Assembly: GCA_964471755.1 (NCBI GenBank)
Contig: CAYYJM010000070.1
Location: 1 to 24,267, forward strand
Direction of reading: 5' to 3'
Source of the DNA: CAYYJM01 sp964471755
GTDB taxonomy: Bacteria > Planctomycetota > Planctomycetia > Gemmatales > Gemmataceae
DNA length: 24,267 nt
Under the pieces are notes generated by a model. The model was not told the origin of the DNA and did no database searches. It saw only the letters and a list, made by a program, of their open reading frames with translations. The position numbers and the translations under genes are program-made. Each line of letters begins with the position of its first letter. Positions within the stretch are counted from its first letter, which is position 1. This document shows, piece by piece, positions 6,467 to 14,636 of the stretch.

Positions 6467-7975
6467 ATGGCCGAGATGCTTCCGTCTCTGGACAAGGTCG
6501 ATCCGCTGCACGCCTGGCAACCCTGGGAGCCGGGCGGCAAGGATCCGTGGAACCTCAGGTGGGCCGGTCATCTGCTTCGACGCGCCGGCTTCGGCGGCAG
6601 CCCGGCCGAGCTGCGAGCGGCCGTCGAACGCGGTTACCCGGCCACGCTGGAACTGCTGCTCAATGGTCAGCCGTACGCCGCACGCCTGACCGACTTCCTG
6701 AACAACGAAGGCGTCAAGATCGCCAAACGCTACAACCCCAACGCCGGCTTCGGCCAGAGCAAGCCGGAGCCGAACGAGGTCCGCGCCTGGTGGCTCTACG
6801 TCATGCTCAACAGCGGCCATCCCTTCCGCGAGAAGATGACGCTGTTCTGGCACAACCACTTCGCGACGAGCATCGCCAAGGTCAACTACGCCGTGCCGAT
6901 GGTCCGGCAGAACATCCTGCTGCGCAAGCACGCCCTGGGCAAGTTCGGCCCCTTCCTGATGGAGATCTCGAAGGACCCGGCCATGCTCATCTGGCTGGAT
7001 TCCAACAGCAACATCAAGGGCACGCCGAACGAGAACTATGGCCGCGAGTTGATGGAACTGTTCAGCCTCGGTGTCGGCAACTACAAGGAGAAGGACATCC
7101 AGGAGGCGGCCCGCGCCTTCACCGGCTGGCATACCGACGGCGAAACGTTCACGTTCGATGCCCGTGTCCACGACGACGGCAGGAAGACCGTCCTGGGCAA
7201 ATCGGGCAACCTCGACGGCGGCGACGTGGTCGGTATCATGCTGACGCGGGACTGCTGTGCCCGCTTCCTGGTCCGCAAGCTGTATCACTTTTTCGTCAAC
7301 GAGACGCAGACGCCGCCCGACGCGCTGCTCGAACCGCTGTGCGAGCAGTTCCGCAAGTCGGACTACGACATCGCGGCGCTGATGAAGACGATCCTGTCGT
7401 CGCGGCACTTCTACTCGGAACACGCCTTTCGACAGCGGATCAAGTGGCCGGTCGAGCTGGTTCTCGGCACGGCGAAGACGATCGCCGAGAAGACCATTCC
7501 GCAGCAGGCTCTGGTCAGGGGTATGGAGGCGATGGGGCAGCAATTGTTCGCGCCGCCGAACGTCAAGGGCTGGCCCGGAGCCCATGCCTGGCTGAACACC
7601 TCGACGATCCTGGCCCGCCAGAACTTCGCCCAGGCAGCGGCCATGGGCGGCATCTGGGGCGAACGTCTGCCCGACCCGAGAGCCGAGTTCGTCGAGGTGG
7701 AGGGGCCGGGCGGCGCGGTCCGGCCGGGCCTGCCGGAGGAGCCGTCGCCGGCCGATCCGTTCGACCCGGCACGGCTGGTACGTCAGGCAAAAGCCGAGAA
7801 GCCCGAACAGATCGTCCGGGTGCTGCTCGACGCCTTCCTGCCCGGCGGCATCGATCCGGGCAAGGAGAAGAAGTTGGTCGCCTTCCTGCGGACGGCGGAG
7901 CCGAAAACGCGCGACCGGCGTGTCCGTGAGGCCGTCCACGCGATCCTGTGCATGCCCGAGTATCAACTGGCGTGA
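6467..7975 (+). CDS. DUF1800 domain-containing protein
   Basis: A 502-residue protein. DUF1800 proteins are abundant in planctomycetes and usually sit directly upstream of a DUF1501 gene, as here; their function is not established. Typical features are the N-terminal WAGHLLRRAGFGGSPAEL, AWWLYVMLNSGHPFREKMTLFWHNHF, NYGRELMELFSLGVGNY, ARAFTGWH and PPNVKGWPGAHAWLNTSTIL, ending in HAILCMPEYQLA. There is no obvious signal peptide. I start at ATG 6467 (MAEMLPSLDKVDP) because the upstream 23 residues do not look like protein and overlap the untranslated leader. The ribosome site is weak (a run of G about seven bases upstream). The gene is followed by a family A palindrome, then by the DUF1501 gene 142 bases downstream. 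Confidence 0.92.
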   Translation: MAEMLPSLDKVDPLHAWQPWEPGGKDPWNLRWAGHLLRRAGFGGSPAELRAAVERGYPATLELLLNGQPYAARLTDFLNNEGVKIAKRYNPNAGFGQSKPEPNEVRAWWLYVMLNSGHPFREKMTLFWHNHFATSIAKVNYAVPMVRQNILLRKHALGKFGPFLMEISKDPAMLIWLDSNSNIKGTPNENYGRELMELFSLGVGNYKEKDIQEAARAFTGWHTDGETFTFDARVHDDGRKTVLGKSGNLDGGDVVGIMLTRDCCARFLVRKLYHFFVNETQTPPDALLEPLCEQFRKSDYDIAALMKTILSSRHFYSEHAFRQRIKWPVELVLGTAKTIAEKTIPQQALVRGMEAMGQQLFAPPNVKGWPGAHAWLNTSTILARQNFAQAAAMGGIWGERLPDPRAEFVEVEGPGGAVRPGLPEEPSPADPFDPARLVRQAKAEKPEQIVRVLLDAFLPGGIDPGKEKKLVAFLRTAEPKTRDRRVREAVHAILCMPEYQLA

Positions 7976-7999
7976 TCATCCCGGCGAGCGAGAAATCCT

Positions 8000-8080
8000 G
8001 GCGAGCGTGGGGCGTCAGCCCCATGACTGCCGGGACGCACCGAAGAGAAAGACTCATGGGGCTGACGCCCCACGCTCGCC
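8000..8080. repeat. Long palindrome, family A copy 1
   Basis: Two perfect 27-base inverted arms (8000-8026 and 8054-8080) surround 27 bases. Each arm carries a small hairpin, TGGGGC-GTCA-GCCCCA or its complement, and the outer tips read GGCGAG and CTCGCC. It lies between the DUF1800 stop and the DUF1501 start, ending 37 bases before the latter. The second copy is at 9386-9466. Confidence 0.92.
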
Positions 8081-8117
8081 TTCAGCAGTTGCCGACTTCC
8101 CTCGGAGTAACCGAACC

Positions 8118-9374
8118 ATGCTGAATCGTCGTGATCTTCTGACCCGCACGCTGAAGGGTTCCGCCCTGCTGTCGCTGGGCAGTGTCGTTCCGCAGTTCAT
8201 CGCCAACACGGCCCAGGCCGCGGCGACCGGCAAGGAGAACATCCTCGTCGTCATCGAACTGAACGGCGGCAACGATGGCCTGAACACCGTCATCCCGTAC
8301 ACCGACGACCTGTACCACAAGTTCCGGCCGACGCTGCGCCAGACGAAGGAGCAGGTCGTCAAGGTGACCGACGACATCGGTCTGAGCGCTGGCCTGCGCA
8401 ACCTCGAGCCGATGCTTGCTAACCTGGCCGTCGTGCAGGGCGTCGGCTATCCGAACCCGGATCGGTCGCACTTCGAGTCGATGGACATCTGGCAATCGGC
8501 CGATCCGCGGCGCAAGGTCGGCACCGGCTGGTTGGCCCGCTCGGGCGCGCAGCTGCACGACGTTCGGGGCGGCATCCCGATCATGCACATCGGGCCGAAC
8601 CGGCTGCCGCTGGCCCTGCAAGGGACCAGCAGTGGGGCCATCAGCATCAACAACAAGATGCCCTACCGCCTCGACCTGGGCGGCGGCACGCAGGAGCAGC
8701 ACAAGGCCCGTCGGACGCTGATCGAGGAACTCGGTCAGATCGATGAGTCCGCCGACGCGATCAGCATGCTCCAGTTCGTCCAGCGCCGTCAGGTGCAAAC
8801 GCTGACGACGCTCGACAAGCTGCAAGAGTTGCTGCGCAGCTCTCAGGGTCGGGATCAGCAGTGGTACTACGGCAAGTTCTACAGTGGCAAGTCGCTGCCG
8901 AGCAAGTTGAGCCTGGTCGCTCAGCTGATCCAGCGTGACTTCGGCACGCGCGTCTTCTACGTCATGCGCGACGACTTCGACACGCATTCCAACCAGGCCG
9001 AGCCGCACAAGAACCTGATGGAGGAGATCGCCGCCGGCATCCGCCAGCTGTTCGACCAGCTCAAGCAGACCGGCGATGACAAGCGAGTCCGGGTGATGAC
9101 GTTCTCGGAGTTCGGCCGACGCGTCAAGGAGAACACGAGCAAGGGGACCGATCACGGGGCAGCCTCGAATCTATTCGTGGCCGGGCCGTCGGTCAAGGGC
9201 GGCGTCGTCGGCGCACACCCGAAGCTGGACGATCTCGACGACGGCGATCTGAAGTATCACACCGACTTCCGGCGTGTGTACGCCGCGCTGCTGGAGGGCT
9301 GGCTCGGCATCGACAGCGAGACGGTTCTGCTGGGCAAGTTCCAGCCGCTGCCGCAACTGATGGAGAAGGTGTAA
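8118..9374 (+). CDS. DUF1501 protein with Tat signal, partner of DUF1800
   Basis: A 418-residue protein starting MLNRRDLLTRTLKGSALLSLGS and continuing to a likely cleavage region near AQAAA. The twin arginine in RRDLL indicates export through the Tat pathway. The body has typical DUF1501 motifs: VVIELNGGNDGLNTVIPY, VQGVGYPNPDRSHFESMDIWQS, DDFDTHSNQ, VMTFSEFGRRVKENTSKGTDHG and YAALLEGWLGID. The fold resembles alkaline phosphatase/sulfatase-type enzymes, but the substrate is unknown. I chose ATG 8118 because it gives a clean Tat signal with GGAG about ten bases upstream. The in-frame extension to 7920 crosses the palindrome and the end of the DUF1800 gene. DUF1800 and DUF1501 are a standard pair and probably act together at the cell surface. 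Confidence 0.93.
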   Translation: MLNRRDLLTRTLKGSALLSLGSVVPQFIANTAQAAATGKENILVVIELNGGNDGLNTVIPYTDDLYHKFRPTLRQTKEQVVKVTDDIGLSAGLRNLEPMLANLAVVQGVGYPNPDRSHFESMDIWQSADPRRKVGTGWLARSGAQLHDVRGGIPIMHIGPNRLPLALQGTSSGAISINNKMPYRLDLGGGTQEQHKARRTLIEELGQIDESADAISMLQFVQRRQVQTLTTLDKLQELLRSSQGRDQQWYYGKFYSGKSLPSKLSLVAQLIQRDFGTRVFYVMRDDFDTHSNQAEPHKNLMEEIAAGIRQLFDQLKQTGDDKRVRVMTFSEFGRRVKENTSKGTDHGAASNLFVAGPSVKGGVVGAHPKLDDLDDGDLKYHTDFRRVYAALLEGWLGIDSETVLLGKFQPLPQLMEKV

Positions 9375-9385
9375 CCACCGTTTCC

Positions 9386-9466
9386 GGCGAGCGTGGGGCG
9401 TCAGCCCCATGACTCTTCGTCGTCACCGCGTGCCGGCAGTCATGGGGCTAACGCCCCACGCTCGCC
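9386..9466. repeat. Long palindrome, family A copy 2
   Basis: 27-base arms at 9386-9412 and 9440-9466 match with one mismatch (CTAACG against CTGACG). The arm sequence is the same as in the copy at 8000-8080, while the central spacer differs. It starts 12 bases after the DUF1501 stop and ends 22 bases before the next ATG. Confidence 0.92.
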
Positions 9467-9488
9467 TTGATTTTCGAGAGGATCTTGC

Positions 9489-10394
9489 ATGTCCCGATTC
9501 CGGACGGCTTTTACCCTGTTCGACCTGTTGATTCTGATCGCCCTGTTCGCGTTGGGTTTCGCGATGTTCATGCCAGCCCTGGCAAAGGCCCGACTCGACG
9601 CGGCCCGGCGGGCCTCGTCCAACAACCTGCGTCAGATCGCCATCGCCTGCCACAGCTACCACGATACTGTCGGGAACATGCCCGCCGGCGTCGATGCGAA
9701 GGGGTATTCCGGCCTGACTCACATACTGCCCTACCTCGAACAGGCCGCCGTGTTTCAGCGGATCGATCTGAAGCAGGCACCGACGGCGAAAGCCAACGCC
9801 GATATGCGGGCCATCGTCATCAAGACGTTCCTCAATCCGCTCGATGCGGTCAGGAGCGTGACGAGCGATTCCGGGCCGACGAACTACCTGCTATGTGCCG
9901 GCGACCAGCCCGGTCTGGCCCAGAACAACGGCATGTTTTACGTCAACTCGAAGGTTCAGCTCCAGCGCATTGCCGACGGTACGAGCAACACGATCATGGC
10001 CGGCGAGACGCTCAAGGGCGATTCCGGCGTCATGGCGACGACCGTCACCCGTCAGCACGTCGCGCTGAAGTCCGCCGCATTGAAGGGCATCAAGCCGGAC
10101 GCCGGCGTCGCCGACTGGAAGGCCGATAAGAACATCGCCGCCGATCGCGGCGCGGCCTGGATGGACGGCAAGTTCCTCCAGACGCTCTTCACCGGCACGC
10201 GCACGGTCGATGACCCGAGGCCCGACGTGGATTGCGGTGGCATCGGCGGCCTGTCCGGCCTGCGCAGCAATGGCGACGCCGTCTGGATCGTGATGGGCGA
10301 CGGCTCCACTCGACGGCTCTCCAGCAAGGTCGAGTTGCGGATCGTTCAGTTACTGACCAACACCAGCGACGGGATGCCGATCCCCAACTTCTAA
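9489..10394 (+). CDS. DUF1559 pseudopilin-like protein, first of a tandem pair
   Basis: A 301-residue protein with a type IV pilin-like N-terminus: a short basic leader, TAFTLFDLLILIALFALGFAMFMPAL as a hydrophobic helix, and then the DUF1559 motif ARRASSNNLRQIAIACHSYHDTVGNMPAG. Canonical members read G-FTLIELL with glutamate five residues after the cleavage site. Here the site is A-FTLFD, so the glycine is Ala and the glutamate is Asp. Later motifs are typical: HILPYLEQAAVFQRID, DGTSNTIMAGETLKG and a C-terminal VMGDGSTRRLSS. DUF1559 proteins are widespread and very numerous in planctomycetes, and are thought to be surface or pseudopilus proteins. AGAGGA precedes the ATG. The next gene is a paralogue 15 bases downstream. 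Confidence 0.9.
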   Translation: MSRFRTAFTLFDLLILIALFALGFAMFMPALAKARLDAARRASSNNLRQIAIACHSYHDTVGNMPAGVDAKGYSGLTHILPYLEQAAVFQRIDLKQAPTAKANADMRAIVIKTFLNPLDAVRSVTSDSGPTNYLLCAGDQPGLAQNNGMFYVNSKVQLQRIADGTSNTIMAGETLKGDSGVMATTVTRQHVALKSAALKGIKPDAGVADWKADKNIAADRGAAWMDGKFLQTLFTGTRTVDDPRPDVDCGGIGGLSGLRSNGDAVWIVMGDGSTRRLSSKVELRIVQLLTNTSDGMPIPNF

Positions 10395-10409
10395 TTCCGG
10401 AGGTACTCG

Positions 10410-11318
10410 ATGACGCGGTCCCAGTCTCGCGGCGGCGTGACGTTGTTTCAGCTGATCATCGTCCTCGCCATCCTGGCGCTGCTGCTGGCGTTGTTCCTGC
10501 CGGCAACCGCCCAGCTGCGTCTGATGGCAGCCCGGTCGCAGAGCCAGAACAACCTGAAACAACTCGGTCTGGCGATGCACAATTACTACGATGTCAACGG
10601 CTCCTTCCCGGCCGGGCGGAACAAGGAACAATTTTCGCCGCACGCCTTCATCCTGCCGTACATCGAACAGGCCAACCTCTTCCAACGGCTCGACTTCAAG
10701 AAAGCGGCGACCGACGAGGCCAACGCCGTTGTTCGCAAGACACGCATCAAGGTGTTCCTGAGCCCGATGGACGGTGCCATGCCGATGACCGAAAGCGGGC
10801 CGACGAACTACCTCTTCTCGGCCGGCTCGCTCGCGCCGCTGGCGGACAACGACGGCATGTTCTTCACCGAATCGAAGATCACCTTCAACAGCGTCACGGA
10901 CGGCACGAGCAACACGATCATGACCGGCGAGACGCTGCGCGGCGACGGCGGCGTGCGAGCGATGACGGTCGCACGTCAGCACGTCGCGCTGAAGGCCGAC
11001 GCCCTGAAGGGCATCAAGCCGGACGCCGGCGTCGCCGACTGGAAGGCCGATAAGAACATCGCCGCCGATCGCGGCGGGAGCTGGCTGGAGGGCCGCTTCT
11101 TGCAGACGACGTTCACCGCCACGCGGGCGTTCAACGACGAGAAACCGGACGTCGATTGCGGTGGCATCGGTGGTCTGTCGGCGCTCCGCTCGCCGCTGAA
11201 GGTGGTCAACGTCGGCATGATGGATGGCAGCGTCCGCAGCCTGAAAGTCGGCCTGGATCTCAAGGTCTGGAAGGCGGCCTGCACGCGGGCCGGTGGCGAG
11301 GTGACCAACCTGGAGTGA
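10410..11318 (+). CDS. DUF1559 pseudopilin-like protein, second of a tandem pair
   Basis: A 302-residue paralogue of the preceding protein with the same order of motifs: GG-VTLFQLIIVLAILALLLALFLPA, RSQSQNNLKQLGLAMHNYYD, FILPYIEQANLFQRLD, DGTSNTIMTGETLRG, DVDCGGIGGLSALRS and MMDGSVRSLKV. The residue five after the cleavage site, normally glutamate, is Gln here. A 72-base stretch (11005-11076) is identical to 10081-10152 in the first gene, encoding LKGIKPDAGVADWKADKN and onward, while flanking parts have diverged. The start is clear: GGAGGT five bases before the ATG. The short spacing to the first paralogue argues for one transcript. The pair may be exported by the same type II/IV machinery, encoded elsewhere. 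Confidence 0.9.
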   Translation: MTRSQSRGGVTLFQLIIVLAILALLLALFLPATAQLRLMAARSQSQNNLKQLGLAMHNYYDVNGSFPAGRNKEQFSPHAFILPYIEQANLFQRLDFKKAATDEANAVVRKTRIKVFLSPMDGAMPMTESGPTNYLFSAGSLAPLADNDGMFFTESKITFNSVTDGTSNTIMTGETLRGDGGVRAMTVARQHVALKADALKGIKPDAGVADWKADKNIAADRGGSWLEGRFLQTTFTATRAFNDEKPDVDCGGIGGLSALRSPLKVVNVGMMDGSVRSLKVGLDLKVWKAACTRAGGEVTNLE

Positions 11319-11325
11319 CGTGCTA

Positions 11326-11393
11326 CATTTAGCCGCCGGCTGGCCGGCGGTCTTCGTGGCAGAAGGCACCGCCGGCAAGCCGGCGGCTAAATG
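11326..11393. repeat. Long palindrome, family B copy 2, between convergent genes
   Basis: 26-base arms at 11326-11351 and 11368-11393 match with one difference, which falls in the small loop (CTGG on the left where the right arm implies CTTG). The core is shared with 6254-6331. It lies eight bases after the second DUF1559 stop and 16 bases from the stop of the convergent LRR gene, so it could end both transcripts. Confidence 0.9.
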
Positions 11394-11409
11394 AAGACCG
11401 CCGCCTCAT

Positions 11410-12228
11410 TCACGATTCGATTCGGACGCCGGCGTCCTTCAGAGCCTTCAGCTGCGTCGATTTGGCGGCCTCGCTCAGGGGATTGTCCTTGAGGTAGAGA
11501 CGCAGGAACGGCGCGAAGCGTTTCGGGCCGGCCGAGTCGGTCTTCGCCCAGTTCAGCAGCGGTTCCAGGGTCGTGATCTTGTTCCGCTCCAGCAGGATCA
11601 TGCTCGGCTCGGTCAGTTTGGTCAGCGGCCCAACATCGACGATCTGATTGTCGCTCAGATCGAGGGTACTCAGCCGGGTGATCTTCGCCAGCGGGTTCAC
11701 GTCCACGATCTGGTTCTTCGGCAACGAGAGCGAGGCGAGCTTCGTCAGAGTGGCGAGCGGGGCGACGCTCTTGATCTTGTTCTGGCCCAGATAGAGAGCC
11801 GACAGGGCGGCCAGTTTCTCCAGCGGCTCAACCTTTTCGATCTGGTTGTTCGACAGTTCCAGATACTGCAAGCGCGTCAGGCCGGCCAGTGGCGTCAGAT
11901 CGACGATCTGGTTTTCCGCCAGGTCGAGCGATTGCAGGTTCGTCAGATCCTTGAGCGGCTTCAGATCGACGATCTGGTTCTTCGTCAGGCGAAGCTGGGC
12001 CAGGTTCTTGCACTTCTCCAGACCGGTGAGGTCCTTGATGCCCTTGCCGGTGATTTCGAGAACGAAGACGTTGTTGAGCTTCTGGTCGGTCAGGTCGCCG
12101 GTCGGCTGCATGAGGACGGCCCGGACGGCAGCTTCCAGGTTGGCATCGTTGAAGGGAGCGGCCACCGCAGGGGTGGCCAGTGCGAGAGAGAAGGCCAGGA
12201 AGGCCCCGAGGCGGGTCAGGTGGTGCAT
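11410..12228 (-). CDS. Secreted leucine-rich repeat protein
   Basis: A 272-residue protein with a classic signal peptide (MHHLTRLGAFLAFSLALATPAVA, cut before APF). A cap (FNDANLEAAVRAVLMQPTGDLTDQKL) is followed by about eight 22-residue leucine-rich repeats of the internalin type, for example LTNLQSLDLAENQIVDLTPLAG. The cap resembles those that precede LRRs in internalin-like proteins. The repeats are also visible in the DNA as recurring blocks around ATCGACGATCTGGTT. It is probably a periplasmic or surface binding protein; the partner is unknown. I start at ATG 12228, with GGAG eight bases upstream and directly before the signal peptide; the 52-residue extension to 12384 is antisense-like low-quality sequence overlapping the DUF2007 gene. 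The gene follows the DUF2007 gene by 28 bases. Confidence 0.9.
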   Translation of the reverse strand: MHHLTRLGAFLAFSLALATPAVAAPFNDANLEAAVRAVLMQPTGDLTDQKLNNVFVLEITGKGIKDLTGLEKCKNLAQLRLTKNQIVDLKPLKDLTNLQSLDLAENQIVDLTPLAGLTRLQYLELSNNQIEKVEPLEKLAALSALYLGQNKIKSVAPLATLTKLASLSLPKNQIVDVNPLAKITRLSTLDLSDNQIVDVGPLTKLTEPSMILLERNKITTLEPLLNWAKTDSAGPKRFAPFLRLYLKDNPLSEAAKSTQLKALKDAGVRIES

Positions 12229-12256
12229 GGCAGGTACTCCAGAGTTCGCGGCGAGG

Positions 12257-12478
12257 TCACTTGCGGGGGCCGTGGTCGCGGATGAGTTTCTCGGCCTGAT
12301 CGGCATGGCCGGCCTCGACGATGACCTTGATGTCATTGACGATAAAGCCGCCGCCGAGCGGCTGGTCGAAGCCCTCGAGAACACACTTGACGCCGTTGTC
12401 GGCGAGGAGATTCCGAATCAGAGTCGCCTCGACGGGGTCGGGGGTGGTGTAGACGACGAACGGTTCGGTGAAATCCAT
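12257..12478 (-). CDS. DUF2007 family protein (putative signal-transducing)
   Basis: A 73-residue protein that matches the DUF2007 pattern over its whole length: an N-terminal strand (EPFVVYTTPDPVEATLIRNLLADNGV), a central variable loop (EGFDQPLGGGF) and a final IKVIVEAGHADQAEKLI. These small ferredoxin-like proteins are annotated as putative signal-transducing proteins, but no mechanism is established. GGAG lies six bases before the ATG. A perfect TATAAT lies 35 bases upstream. It is the first gene of a probable two-gene unit with the secreted LRR protein. Confidence 0.85.
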   Translation of the reverse strand: MDFTEPFVVYTTPDPVEATLIRNLLADNGVKCVLEGFDQPLGGGFIVNDIKVIVEAGHADQAEKLIRDHGPRK

Positions 12479-12513
12479 GGTAGTCTCCGCTACGGGTGCC
12501 TGACGTTTCGAGT

Positions 12514-12519
12514 ATTATA
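12514..12519 (-). promoter_or_regulatory. -10 element of the DUF2007-LRR operon
   Basis: On the complement the sequence is a perfect TATAAT, 35 bases before the DUF2007 ATG. Upstream at 16 bases is TTTAAC, a poor -35 match. The spacer between this operon and the upstream glycosyltransferase stop is otherwise free of genes. Confidence 0.5.
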
Positions 12520-12586
12520 CGGTGTCAGGCTGGCAGTTAAACCCGGTAACCAGACGGGATATCGTGGTGACTTGTCCCACTCCGAG

Positions 12587-13684
12587 TCATGACCGGGACA
12601 GGATCTCAGTGAACCACGCCTCGAAACGATCCGCCCAGGCCGGTAGAGCGAATTCCGTTTCCGCCTGTCGGCGGCAGGCCCGACGATCGAGGTGGCCACA
12701 ACGCTCGATCGCCGCCACCAGACCCGACACGCTATCCGGTTCGACCAGAAAGCCCGTCTGACCATCGCGAACGATCTCTTTGGGGCCGCCACGACGATAA
12801 GCAATCACCGGGACACCACAGGCCAGGGCCTCGATCGCCACGTTGCCAAACGCCTCGATCCAGCGTGGCGTCATCAGCAGAGCGCGACACTGCCCTACTT
12901 CGCGCTGTAGTTCGTCACTGGAGACAAAACCGCGATACTCGCACGGAGCGTCGGGATACTCTCGACGGATGCGATCCCAGTATTCTCGATCCTGCATCTT
13001 GCCGAAGATTCGCAACGGAATCCGGGCCTGCCGCGACGCAGCCATCGCGTCTTCCAGTCCCTTTTCCGGTGAGATACGACCGACCCAGGCGAGCGCATTC
13101 TCCGGTTCCGCAACGAAGCGATACAACGTCCCATCGATGGCATTTCCCAACACTCGACAGGAAGCCGCGAAGGGAAAGGTATCCGCCTGGGCCTGCGTGT
13201 GAACTCCGAGCGTTCCTGGATGCGTCAGGGCGACCTGGCCGGCCATCTGATCAAAGGCTTCCGACAGGGACGCCATGCTGATCAGGTGCGCGATGGGACG
13301 TTGGAAGAACGGCGTGAGATACAACGGCAGCCAGTCGTAAGCGAAATTGACGAGCAAATCCCATTCGGCCTGAACCTGGCGCGTATAATTCCACATGGCA
13401 GCGAGGACCGAACTTCGCGGTAGAGCGATGGGTTCGTTCCGATCCACGGTCTGCGCGGGGATCTGTGGATTGCCCGGGATTTCCTGCAGATCGAACCCGG
13501 GTAGAACCGAGCCTGCTGGCGCGACGATCTGGATGCGATGGCCGCGCCGCTGGAGTTCGCTGGCGAGATTGTGCAGCGTCAGCTCCACACCGCCACCGAG
13601 CCCCGACCCCAGCGGGCCGACCGGGGTCGAAAGAAAGAGGAATTTCCGGCTCCGGAAGGGTCGTTCGTGCTCGCGGTCAACCAT
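12587..13684 (-). CDS. Glycosyltransferase family 4 protein
   Basis: A 365-residue GT-B type retaining glycosyltransferase. The N-terminal FLFLSTPVGPLGSGLGGGVE holds the glycine-rich acceptor/donor loop. WVGRISPEKGLEDAM opens the C-terminal donor-binding domain, EAFGNVAIEALACGVPVIAY contains the EX7E motif, and GGPKEIVRDGQTGFLV completes the sugar-nucleotide site. The first 20 residues recall cyanobacterial GT4 enzymes, including the UDP-glucose:tetrahydrobiopterin glucosyltransferase group; that resemblance is from memory and the substrate is not known. GGAGG lies seven bases before the ATG. The gene reads as somewhat less GC-rich than its neighbours. It is divergent from the SRAP gene. Its stop lies 108 bases before the DUF2007 start. 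Confidence 0.9.
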   Translation of the reverse strand: MVDREHERPFRSRKFLFLSTPVGPLGSGLGGGVELTLHNLASELQRRGHRIQIVAPAGSVLPGFDLQEIPGNPQIPAQTVDRNEPIALPRSSVLAAMWNYTRQVQAEWDLLVNFAYDWLPLYLTPFFQRPIAHLISMASLSEAFDQMAGQVALTHPGTLGVHTQAQADTFPFAASCRVLGNAIDGTLYRFVAEPENALAWVGRISPEKGLEDAMAASRQARIPLRIFGKMQDREYWDRIRREYPDAPCEYRGFVSSDELQREVGQCRALLMTPRWIEAFGNVAIEALACGVPVIAYRRGGPKEIVRDGQTGFLVEPDSVSGLVAAIERCGHLDRRACRRQAETEFALPAWADRFEAWFTEILSRS

Positions 13685-13782
13685 CTTGCTGCCTCCACGT
13701 TGATGCTCTTCAAGCGTGCTGGCGATTCTGTCGATGGCCTATGGTACGGGCTTGCCGACTTTGAGACACCCCGAGACGCCCC

Positions 13783-14481
13783 ATGTGTGGCCGCTTCACT
13801 CTGTACCATTCCGGCCGTGACGTGGCCGCCCGGTTCCTCCTGGCGAACGACCTCGACTGGTCGCCACGCTACAACCTCGCACCGACGCAAGCCATCCTGG
13901 TAATCCGTGACGGCCTGGCCGGTCGTGCGGCCGGTCGACTCCGCTGGGGCCTGGTGCCATCCTGGTCGAAGGGGCCAGTCGGTGGGCCGCCGCTGATCAA
14001 CGCCCGGAGCGAGACGGTCGAGACAAAACCGGCCTTCCGTACCGCCCTGGCTCAGCGCCGTTGCCTGGTTCCGGCCGACGGCTTCTTCGAGTGGCTCGGC
14101 GACGGTCGCCTGAAACGGCCGATGTACTTCACCCGCACTGACGGCGGCCTCTTCGCCTTCGCCGGCCTGTGGGAACGCTGGGAGGGTCCCGAGGGGCCGC
14201 TCGACTCCGTGGCGATTCTCACGACCGAGGCGAACGACCTTGTCCGTGATGTCCACGACCGCATGCCGGTGATCCTGCCCGCGTTGGCGGAAGCCGCCTG
14301 GCTCGATTCCACCAGCGATCCGGCGGCGTTGCGGGATCTGCTCCGCCCCTTCCCGGTGGACGAGTTGACCCGGCGGTCTGTGGGGCCGGCCGTGGGGAGC
14401 CCACGAAACGACAGCCCAGCGTGCATCGCGACGACCAACTCCCGCCCCGCCGCCGACCTGATCCAGCGCTCGCTCTTCTGA
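13783..14481 (+). CDS. SOS response-associated peptidase (SRAP, YedK/HMCES family)
   Basis: SRAP proteins bind abasic sites in single-stranded DNA and form a covalent thiazolidine link through Cys2, shielding the lesion. This 232-residue protein has the catalytic set in the expected places: Cys2 directly after Met1 (MCGRFTLY), Asn73 in LINARSET, Glu103 in PADGFFEWL and His158 in DVHDRMPVIL. These match E. coli YedK Cys2, Asn75, Glu105 and His160. The requirement for Cys2 fixes the start, although the ribosome site is weak. No LexA-like operator was recognised upstream. The last 30 residues (VGPAVGSPRNDSPACI and after) are the usual variable tail. The gene stands between a divergent glycosyltransferase and a codirectional phosphatase fusion. 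Confidence 0.95.
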   Translation: MCGRFTLYHSGRDVAARFLLANDLDWSPRYNLAPTQAILVIRDGLAGRAAGRLRWGLVPSWSKGPVGGPPLINARSETVETKPAFRTALAQRRCLVPADGFFEWLGDGRLKRPMYFTRTDGGLFAFAGLWERWEGPEGPLDSVAILTTEANDLVRDVHDRMPVILPALAEAAWLDSTSDPAALRDLLRPFPVDELTRRSVGPAVGSPRNDSPACIATTNSRPAADLIQRSLF

Positions 14482-14541
14482 GCGGACGGTCCTTCCTGGA
14501 ACACGATCTCGCCACGGCGCCGGGCTCCGCGACCGGACTCC

Positions 14542-14570
14542 TTGTCGTGACTGCTCAACTTCAGTACAGT
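14542..14570 (+). promoter_or_regulatory. Promoter-like boxes for the YrdC-phosphatase/rpiB operon
   Basis: TTGTCG (14542-14547) and TACAGT (14565-14570) are 17 bases apart, each with four of six consensus bases. They lie in the 155-base gap between the SRAP gene and the fusion gene, about 65 bases before its ATG. Confidence 0.35.
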
Positions 14571-14636
14571 ATTACAGCCCCGTTGCTGTCCGGCTCCTGC
14601 CGGTCGGAACGTACGAACGTGCAAGCGGAGCTGCGC

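Noticed and set aside
6389..7966. A 525-residue open frame on the minus strand
   Set aside because: Antisense to the DUF1800 gene, whose motifs are unmistakable.
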